Of a stretch of DNA of 64,000 bases, positions 33,001 through 38,652 are shown one piece after another. The stretch lies in IMG/VR virus record IMGVR_UViG_3300020204_004241, positions 1 to 64,000 of that record; one strand, given 5' to 3'. The notes beneath the pieces are model-generated. The model made no database searches. It worked only from the letters and a program-made list of their open reading frames with translations, and was not told where the DNA came from. Source of the stretch: a virus. Every line of letters begins with the position of its first letter. The first letter of the stretch is position 1. The translations under genes and the position numbers were made by a program.

Positions 33001-34816
33001 CCTCTGGCGCGGCCTCGGGAGTCGCGTCTGGTGTTGCGCGCTCCTCTGGTGCTGCTTCTTCTGTCGGCTTTGGCTTGCGTGGCTTACGCGGCTTTTTGCC
33101 AGCAGGAGTTTCTGGGCTTGCGGGTTCTGCTTCTGGTGCTTCAGTCGGCGTTGCCTCACCCTCTGGTGTGGTGTCCGCTTCTGGCACATCGATTACGTCT
33201 TCTACCGCTTCTTCTGTTTCTGCTCCGCGCTCACGCTGCTCGGTGTCAAAAACCCAGTCACGCCATGCGCGGGCAGACTGAGCGTAGTTGGGCAGGTCTT
33301 TGTCAGGTACTTCTCGTTCTGATGGAACACCCTGTTCGCGATCGAGTTCTGCTAGATCACTCTCGTAGAATTCATTGATCATTTCCCGTTCTTCGTCGGT
33401 TGTTGCAGCCTCTAGACGGCGATCACGCTCTGCCTTAAGTTCGGCACGCCTCTTGAGGATTCTTTTATTATGACGGTCGATCTCAACCATGGACTTGGCG
33501 GCAAGGATGCGCCGCGTAAAGTCTTCGTTTGGATCAAGAGCGATTCGACGCAGTTCGTCGTAAAAGTTATCTAGTTCATCGGGAGTCATCCGACTCAATG
33601 GCTTGTTGAACAAGTCGGGAAACTGCTCCCGAACTATCCGCTCCCAATCAGACCGGTTGGGGGCATATGTGGCTCCTCCTTCGGCTCCAAATACATACCA
33701 AGCCAAGCGTTCTTCGGGTGATAATCCATCGATGAACTCTTGGCGCGGACTTAGTGGGCGCGGACGCGGCTCTCTTGGGGTGCGACCACCAGGCCGAGGC
33801 GCTGGTCGTGGTGTTGGGGTTGGCGCTGGGCGAGGACGAACTGGAGTGCGTCCACCCGGACGAGGTGACGGGGTTCCTGGCGTAGGCGTGCCGGGGGTGG
33901 GCGTCGTGGGGATCGTTGGTCTTGTGCCAGGGGTTGGCGTAGGGGTGCCAGGGGTTGGGGTTGTTGGAACCGTCGGCCTCGTGCCAGGGGTTGGCGTAGG
34001 GGTGCCAGGGGTCGGCGTGGTCGGAACTGTTGGCCTTGTGCCAGGCGTTGGTGTTGGAGTACCAGGGGTTGGGGTTGTTGGAACTGTCGGCCTCGTGCCA
34101 GGGGTTGGCGTGGGCGTTGGGGTGGTGGGGACCGTAGGCCTTGTGCCGGGGGTCGGAGCGGGACCCGGTCCTGGAGTTGGCGATGCCGGAGGATTCCCTG
34201 GTGCCATCCCCGGACCTGTCGTCCCGGTAGGAATTCCCTGTTCTTCACGTGCCTGCTCGTCTTCTCGATCACCCCAGCCCCAGTCAATGCGACGGCCGAC
34301 CTCTCGCAAGCGAGAGAGGCGTTCCAGGAGTCGCTGACCACGCTCTGCTCTACGTAGTGCCCGCTCACGCCGGCGCGCCATCTGCGGGGTGTCAACACCC
34401 TCTTGAGCAAAGTCCTGAAGTCGTTCTCCGCCGCGACCGATAAGTCCGCGCAGCCCACCTCGGCCGCCGCCGATTCGAGATAGCCCTCGACCAAGGCGCG
34501 CAGCAAGTCGTCGCACGAAACCAGTCGTACAACCTTCACCAAGTCTGTTGGTGAACTGACCGGCCGCGGGCGTTTCGGGGGGACAGCGGAACTGCCCGGC
34601 CACCGAGTCCCAGACTGCTTTCTTGACACGAATCTCAAGTTCAAGAGCGCGAGCCTTGGACTCTGACTCAAAGGCCTGCGCCTTGTAGTTGACTGAGTCG
34701 CGCCATGCAGTAATCGACGAGTGATCAATTCGCTCTAGGCGTACACGTCGCGTCGGAGCGGTATTCGCTGTTTTATGCCGAATACCACTGCTCGACAACT
34801 GCTTGGTTTCAATCAT
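27005..34816 (-). CDS. Giant 2603-residue multidomain protein with Pro/Thr repeats and GNAT-like region
   Basis: The largest gene in the window (7.8 kb). Order: N-terminal helical part; shared motif FRCPPETPAAGQFT...GC (about 78-96); an Arg/Gly-rich stretch; a Pro/Thr repeat linker (about 210-350); two similar helical modules (LDNFYDELRRIALDPNEDF near 420 and LDDMFENLYNIMVDENESL near 740) and a related third near the C-terminus (LGRLYSYIQDMLNVESTED). Then come long acidic Pro/Glu/Ala linkers. A GNAT-like stretch follows around 1560-1620 (GAGVATVFNTHALRHLQLAG, YVWPRLGF). Near 1900-1950, IRLVLKNDVSG may be an enzymatic domain. It may be a packaged, ejected polyprotein-like factor; the HK97-type protease upstream could process it. 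All of this is inference. Confidence 0.7.
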   Translation of the reverse strand: MIETKQLSSSGIRHKTANTAPTRRVRLERIDHSSITAWRDSVNYKAQAFESESKARALELEIRVKKAVWDSVAGQFRCPPETPAAGQFTNRLGEGCTTGFVRRLAARLGRGLSRIGGGRGGLRGLIGRGGERLQDFAQEGVDTPQMARRRERALRRAERGQRLLERLSRLREVGRRIDWGWGDREDEQAREEQGIPTGTTGPGMAPGNPPASPTPGPGPAPTPGTRPTVPTTPTPTPTPGTRPTVPTTPTPGTPTPTPGTRPTVPTTPTPGTPTPTPGTRPTVPTTPTPGTPTPTPGTRPTIPTTPTPGTPTPGTPSPRPGGRTPVRPRPAPTPTPRPAPRPGGRTPREPRPRPLSPRQEFIDGLSPEERLAWYVFGAEGGATYAPNRSDWERIVREQFPDLFNKPLSRMTPDELDNFYDELRRIALDPNEDFTRRILAAKSMVEIDRHNKRILKRRAELKAERDRRLEAATTDEEREMINEFYESDLAELDREQGVPSEREVPDKDLPNYAQSARAWRDWVFDTEQRERGAETEEAVEDVIDVPEADTTPEGEATPTEAPEAEPASPETPAGKKPRKPRKPKPTEEAAPEERATPDATPEAAPEGAPEGEAKPKRRRRRGDEPAPTSPAGAERPRTPGDTTEAGGRGRPGSFGRSRGTARRDDETGREEGFPDEETEMTVGELLEYLRDYRRGGELPQPRWQRVGRRIRDEFGYGGYRNWDVIDDKTLDDMFENLYNIMVDENESLERRELAWRGLRMIENANTRRTIGPGERTTGSVSRFPPGRFGGNNSGNRPYKAPANEADFDEFISVPQEKIPSGFRPVEGETYTTFRNRGTVSDRLLDNEDGTSSDVIPARPEADDISPPVTNPTTQAGVEADERIRVAEEIVQEEGIVGTDLRRQLEKEFDAAVRRADKAVGTPDEDAAAEAVGVVVDRIRREGQFGLFGRREFADSVDEKTAELQTRPLGFLALEGDPEDKDYVASSRAWRQFEPGDRNISEVHAERREYRMQRAEALAEAFDRGEISEETSMDKLDALVRGQVKDDVDLANYYTARRLEPSFFEGRFEVDDITPNETDTSAQEFIRDAVRTDVLNRHPWLTFENPEHPGFGDRTLTQQRMVFVQALIEVGPDLDADQLEDFARRELSEIDRTYEDMSSLFPGQIEMLRDDANALLNLAQSGDFTPDDVKDLVARRLRNIFDSTYFDGRPRVPEGVLDSNALYYYDPTEGQLESNFFDQFYAPIFQRMSETGYDDGLAIELANTARQLDKNVNAAVRALIDDPDGFIRDVEVSSPNVGPTSQGRSRVADMHDFEAREWVAQRLALIRATEEGRGLRDSAPASGLMDATQVRDLDNPEFSGNTPSLHDSGERTITSPSQFDVQPFSDNVEERIRSLVEETHLRRRKQTDTQLRQAYGLGETEPLPWEDPDSRAAQLVAEIRGLVDARRGATDDLERGDIDDQIDIRDRELRELAYTMPPVKMKVHRRDRSTGEKLFNSDGSPRIEEIEVFTDGVSVYNSNCSGVVRFRNLTTGEEGTLGRFSRYITRDVDGQPSYIEHANMYLEDQGETYKGAGVATVFNTHALRHLQLAGHNKVGVGATSDGPYVWPRLGFRVTRIYQVTELKIAMTDELINWQRGRPSLIRNQEQANAWQWIVDELDTATGNSAYENQPIDPSTPSHIEAIMAIDDAAAISDPVERGRREAEIKRWFKKLSFSGRMDLEEVLGKPLAVRAKPISRRAQGATQALNALPSVDPDRGFADNLENSSAIDLANGIVSDLRSLPPNMRDAGRVDDNLEPFYALTRSSQTPALEELLQSLRVDLSNTDLPFELTGTNLARRISEAVEADIRLASPPNLTGEGLMAVMDAERVGDTVAEVLYEFKLNLRNFSGLGPNDVAEALQSLRGRPTVDIRNLDQLRAPNFGGAGLNGPLLSNSFIAGSVETQLARITPDGTENRGIRLVLKNDVSGQPVMNFGNTRGTIFPLQQNGYFLPETVNWQGFRDSRQFPDGDFRNTFIPESPLEPSDIEAAEVDRMTWELHPQSYRDEVTRILENRGIPLRIVGEPEQAPSAEEATPEVIGDTTPEVVEEVDAAADAVATAENVTGLADALATERGEAPEAPLGSEAIDEVPQAPAQKYSGPSGTPRINANYRPRRAVGGEEAVGPTGQRFTRDPGEWYIDPENPGTEAEAAAFLVEAEAALRDRRTANDARLEMARREVDDLSENRGTVLSSDDELGDTDAADIEQARVRVIGIELEQQEIDSALKRIYDGKYGSSEGFASTVFGTQQSETLTPTGLPIPPDRLLAYPTARNRVDELAPNSAEMNRAAEAARTRAAQAEERARRRSNPDPDDPNDDAILAESENLDADEEETPAPRTRRRPATPRSPRPRNRREAQVEGPATGDEDDLNQRQEEIGIGSQAVVSEEEQQRNEEAIAEFEAGRAERAARSAARRRSRVGGRARQEEAGTPRIGPVRPAVTLDRDGLEEVESNFANYRKPFNVDNEYESPALDRVFEMLPSLDPNTYDTELLAGSAVARAVKEFFGDTMNAETGGDPEKEWDNDYSLGRLYSYIQDMLNVESTEDRRAQAQRIVDSVDAIIARMQTEAQP
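33900..34165. repeat. 57-bp tandem repeats coding Pro/Thr linker
   Basis: About five head-to-tail copies of a 57-base unit lie within the 2603-residue gene. On the minus strand each encodes roughly PTPTPGTRPTVPTTPTPGT (19 residues), with one copy having Ile for Val and one shortened. Third-position differences between copies show the array is not newly expanded. Such linkers are extended and flexible, and the array is a likely site of length variation between relatives. Confidence 0.85.
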
Positions 34817-36897
34817 TCTGACATTCCCACAAACTCAAATAGGCGGGCCTTGGATGCTCGGAGCGTACTGAGCCGACGATTAAACACGTCCTTCATCAGT
34901 TCCATGCGCACTTGCTCTGGCTTTGTCAGTTTACCATCGACAAGGAGTCGCTTCATGTACTCCTCCCAGCGAAAATCCTCGGCTCGCTTAATTGTGTCGT
35001 TGTACATTTCGAGCAATACTTGACGCTGACGCTGGGACACATTGGTGAAAATGCCCTTGTAGGCCGCGCCATTTCTGTCATACCAGGCGCCCAGAACATC
35101 GACTCGACGGGATCGCAGTTCGTCCGCCGACAGTCCAGCGCCACCCGCCAATGAGTCGCCCAAAGAGAAGGTGCGCTTTGATTTTCCGACGCTTGCGGTG
35201 GCCAGGTTTTCTAGAGTTCGTCCACGATTGTCAAGCAAAAAGTCCGACATGGCCAAGACCATAAGGTCCTTCATATTTGCCGATTTGATCGGATCAGCAG
35301 AAATGGCGCCGTCAATAATATTGCGCGGGTCTTCGATAAACGAATCACGCATTTCGTTCTTTCCGGAACCAACGACCTTTCCGGCCTTGAGGCCGAGGAA
35401 GTTCTGAATATCCGACGACAGGCGACGGGACAAGAACTCGAAGTCATTTTTGGCTGGAGTTTTAATCCACTTATTCCCGCGCCCACCGTCATACAACGTG
35501 GTGCGATTCTTGCCTTTTGATTCCTTGTACTTCTTGGAGCCAGCAACAGCACGCGCAATAAGTTCAGGGGCAATATCAGCAAGCGAGCCACCCCCATTGA
35601 GGTGGGCGATGGCATCCTCTAGCGAGATGATTTCCTTCTCTGGGGCGGTGCTGGCCGACTGCTCAGCAACACGCTCGATCTTCCAGGGCTCGGCCCCCTC
35701 CTGCCGGCCTGGAGCATCGACGGACATGAACTTCTCATAGACCCATCGGCGCACTTGTGCAGTTTCTGCGCCACGGCTGGCGGTTATCAGATCATTGGCA
35801 TTATCTACGTCTGCGATATTCTCGCGGTAAATAAGCGAGCCGTTCGACATGTCTGCGATTTCGCGAAGTCGATCTCCTCCGTCAAATGGCTTCGGCTGAG
35901 TGCGACTAATCTTCTGGGCCCACAAGCGCCCAAGGCGTCGACGATCTCCGTTAGTCAGTTCCTTAGTTGCCTCTAGCGTAATAGTTCCTCCGCCGGGGAG
36001 GACGTTGTGTAGTGAGCGAACCTTGTTCTGCCAGATGAGCGGCGCGTGATCTGAGCCAATGTTGTTCGGGCTTGGCACTCCGGCGAAGAATGACGCGCCC
36101 TCCATGTCCAGGCTTCGTCGTACTTGCGCCAAGGACCGCGAGGTCACTGCCGGCGCCAGAATCAAGCCATCGCGGCGGGCCATAAATCGAGCATTGGGGT
36201 TTGTCTCCAGAACGGACACAATTCCGTCAAATGCACGCTTCAATTTCTTGGGGTCTGGGCCGGCGACTCGTGGAATCTGTGCCTGTCGCTGAATCTGAAT
36301 CGTCTGCGATGTGAGTGCTCCTCCGCCTAGTGCGCGCATCATTGCCTCAGACATTGGCGCGCGCAGGAACGGACGGTTCAGGTCAAGCAGTCCGCGAAGC
36401 CTTGAGTTGGGGAGTTCGAAGAGAATACGACCACAATTGGCAAATCCACTTGAAGCGAACCGCCCGCCGTTTTCGTAACCGGCAGGACAGCGTAGTTGTG
36501 CTCGGTAAGCACGTCGGGCAGCGCCAGTGATGGCACCTCCGCCGCCGATTCCTCCCAGCCCTCGGCCCAGTCGTCCGCCCCCACCGCCACCAGGGGTAAT
36601 CAGGCCGAATGCAGCAGCGCGTGGGCTCGTGTACCGAGAAAGGTTTCCAGGGGTAAGTAGCGAACCGACAGCCTGAATACGCCGACCAACAGCAGAGTCA
36701 TCCCTTAGGACGCCAGCCTTTACTTGCTGCTCTTCAAGGAGCCGCATGGTGATGATCGCCTTGTAGTTGATGACATCGCGGGTAGGCAATCCTGCCTGCT
36801 TAAACAGGTGCGGAGTTGCCTCGTGCGCGAAGATACGACGAACTACAAGCGGCTCGTTGCCGAGCACAGCGTCTTCCCGCTCCTGATCATCCCCCAT
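34813..36897 (-). CDS. 694-residue head-associated protein with possible kinase-like fold
   Basis: The N-terminal 130 residues are helical with a Gly-rich stretch (GGGGGGRLGRGLGGIGGGGAI); then the shared LRCPAGYENGGRFASSGFANC motif (about 136-156). The C-terminal half has RGNKWIKTP, FLSRRLSSDIQNFLGLKAGKVV, then LVLAMSDFLLDNRGRTLENLA and FSLGDSLAGG. The last two recall the catalytic loop (D..LDNxxR...N) and metal-binding Asp of HipA/PI3K-like kinases, though the usual DRH is GRT. It follows the zinc-ribbon protein by 12 bases with AGGAG before the start, and its stop overlaps the 2603-residue start. Function unproven. Confidence 0.65.
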   Translation of the reverse strand: MGDDQEREDAVLGNEPLVVRRIFAHEATPHLFKQAGLPTRDVINYKAIITMRLLEEQQVKAGVLRDDSAVGRRIQAVGSLLTPGNLSRYTSPRAAAFGLITPGGGGGGRLGRGLGGIGGGGAITGAARRAYRAQLRCPAGYENGGRFASSGFANCGRILFELPNSRLRGLLDLNRPFLRAPMSEAMMRALGGGALTSQTIQIQRQAQIPRVAGPDPKKLKRAFDGIVSVLETNPNARFMARRDGLILAPAVTSRSLAQVRRSLDMEGASFFAGVPSPNNIGSDHAPLIWQNKVRSLHNVLPGGGTITLEATKELTNGDRRRLGRLWAQKISRTQPKPFDGGDRLREIADMSNGSLIYRENIADVDNANDLITASRGAETAQVRRWVYEKFMSVDAPGRQEGAEPWKIERVAEQSASTAPEKEIISLEDAIAHLNGGGSLADIAPELIARAVAGSKKYKESKGKNRTTLYDGGRGNKWIKTPAKNDFEFLSRRLSSDIQNFLGLKAGKVVGSGKNEMRDSFIEDPRNIIDGAISADPIKSANMKDLMVLAMSDFLLDNRGRTLENLATASVGKSKRTFSLGDSLAGGAGLSADELRSRRVDVLGAWYDRNGAAYKGIFTNVSQRQRQVLLEMYNDTIKRAEDFRWEEYMKRLLVDGKLTKPEQVRMELMKDVFNRRLSTLRASKARLFEFVGMSE

Positions 36898-36909
36898 AGG
36901 GACTCCTAC

Positions 36910-38652
36910 TTAGTTGAGTGGTTCTTCGTCCAGGGCCATCAACTCAAACTCCATGAGTTTGGCCATCAGTTCTGGATCATCATTGACCGCTACAGCAGAC
37001 TCGGACTTCTCTCCGTCGGCCACGGGCTTGGACCATTCCTCGGGAATCATGTCTTCAAGGCCGAGTTCCTTGGCGCGCTTGGTGATGTGGCGCTTAGCCG
37101 CCTCAACATCCTTAGCACGGCCGTGAGCCATGATGGCATTACGCAGGTCCTCAGAGTCCTTGATTGGGAAGGAGCCGTCTTCCATGGCCTCGCCACGCTT
37201 TGACATCTCTTCACGCTGATCAATTCCGTATGCGCGCTTGAGAGCGATCTCGGCAATTTCCGAATCGATCTCCATCGCCTGAACCGCGTCGTACTCGTCG
37301 TAGCCGAGAACCTGTCCATCGAGGCTCACGTAGACATCGTACGAGCGACCATCGACGCCATTGATCTCAACTGCGTAGGCCTCACTGCCCTCGAACTCGT
37401 CTGCATCAACCGACACGATGTCGCCCTCAATTGACTTGACGGCGATGAGGCCGGCATCCTCGAAGGAGATAATTCCGCCATAGTGCTCTGCTGACTTAAC
37501 GTCGAGCACCGAGGAATCGAGTTCGTGCCAGCCGCGACAACGAGCATCCTGGCCATCGAAAACGGCCTCGATGACCGTATCGTCACGCTTTACCTGAACG
37601 ATGAAGACATCCTTGACGTCGGAGTATCCACCCGAGAGGGTCTTGCCGGCGAACATACCTTCAGCAAGTCCCTGAACCTCGATGAGGGTTGGCAGGCCCT
37701 GCTCTGGAGCACATCCGCCGGGGCAGGCCGCGCAAGGGCTAGCGGAGCCGGCCAGCATCTTCTGCTGGAATCCGCAGACATAAGCATCCTCGTCCCAGTC
37801 AGCGCTCTTAACACCCATGGTCTGCATACGGGCAGCGCGAGCAGCGCGACGACGCTTCATTTCTTCTTCGGCCATGCGCTGCATTTCGGACATGTCGCCC
37901 TCGCTCATGCCCATGCCACCCTTTTCGGGCATCTCATCGCTCATCATCTTTGTACCGCACTGCGAGCAGAACTTCGCGCCGGGAGCATTCTTGTACGAAC
38001 ACTTGGGGCATACGCCCTTCACGTCAGACTCTTCCTGCATTTCTTCTTCTTCGGGCTTGTCCGCCATGGCCGCAGGCATCATGCCGTTGGGCATCATGTT
38101 TTCCTTCCTGCGCATACGGTTGCGCAAGGCCCGGAACATGCCCTTCTCATATTCGTCGAGCATCTCGTCGTCTTCAATCATTTCGCCGTTCTCGCCCTTA
38201 CGACGACGACGGCCCATGAGCATGCGGAGCAGGCCCTTCTCTTCCTCGGTCAAAAGATTCTCGTCGTACTCTTCTTCCGACATTTTCTCTTCATCCTCAC
38301 CGGGGCCCATGCCATACTTCTGCTGAACAGCCATAGCGCCGCACGCGCCGCAGACCTTGGAACCGCTTTCGTAGCCGCACTCACTAGCCTCAAGGCCCTT
38401 GGCGCACGCAACTACGTCGCCTTCGGCGCTGATCTTTACTACTGCTTTTTCGTCCATTTGGTCGTTCTCCTTGTATTGCATAGCCCTTGTTGTGCATGCA
38501 TTTGGTGATGAACATCCAGAGCAGGGTGACATTCGTTTGTCGCCTGTAACCATACACTGGAACTTCGGTTGAATTTTGTGGATTGCTTTGACAGCATCGT
38601 ACTCGACCGAATTTATATCATCCGCAATAAACGCACTCTCCTGACTAGTCAT
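36910..38652 (-). CDS. 580-residue acidic protein with zinc ribbons, probable head-assembly protein
   Basis: The N-terminal third is Cys-rich (CSGCSSPNAC, CGYESGSKVCGACG). A Met/Glu/Arg-rich, scaffold-like section follows, with the double zinc ribbon CPKCSYKNAPGAKFCSQCG near 222-240, and a further CPGGC cluster. The C-terminal part has MEDGSFPIKDSEDLRNAIMA and AAKRHITKRAKELGLEDMIPEEW, a helical element that recurs at the ends of phage prohead or scaffold-region proteins. Its start overlaps the protease stop (ATGA). A scaffolding or head-maturation role fits; the zinc ribbons are unusual there. Confidence 0.7.
   Translation of the reverse strand: MTSQESAFIADDINSVEYDAVKAIHKIQPKFQCMVTGDKRMSPCSGCSSPNACTTRAMQYKENDQMDEKAVVKISAEGDVVACAKGLEASECGYESGSKVCGACGAMAVQQKYGMGPGEDEEKMSEEEYDENLLTEEEKGLLRMLMGRRRRKGENGEMIEDDEMLDEYEKGMFRALRNRMRRKENMMPNGMMPAAMADKPEEEEMQEESDVKGVCPKCSYKNAPGAKFCSQCGTKMMSDEMPEKGGMGMSEGDMSEMQRMAEEEMKRRRAARAARMQTMGVKSADWDEDAYVCGFQQKMLAGSASPCAACPGGCAPEQGLPTLIEVQGLAEGMFAGKTLSGGYSDVKDVFIVQVKRDDTVIEAVFDGQDARCRGWHELDSSVLDVKSAEHYGGIISFEDAGLIAVKSIEGDIVSVDADEFEGSEAYAVEINGVDGRSYDVYVSLDGQVLGYDEYDAVQAMEIDSEIAEIALKRAYGIDQREEMSKRGEAMEDGSFPIKDSEDLRNAIMAHGRAKDVEAAKRHITKRAKELGLEDMIPEEWSKPVADGEKSESAVAVNDDPELMAKLMEFELMALDEEPLN

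Noticed and set aside
33900-34165. Repeat array considered as a CRISPR
   Set aside because: Units are contiguous with no spacers and keep a reading frame; no Cas gene set is present, and the Cas4-like nuclease belongs to the recombination genes.
33603-34728. Open frames of 244 (+) and 325 (-) residues over the Pro/Thr repeats
   Set aside because: They are alternative-frame readings of the repeat array and Arg/Gly-rich segment in the 2603-residue gene.
37525-38508. A 327-residue + strand open frame
   Set aside because: It is antisense to the zinc-ribbon/acidic protein; His/Leu/Phe-rich content is the mirror of its Met/Glu/Lys codons.
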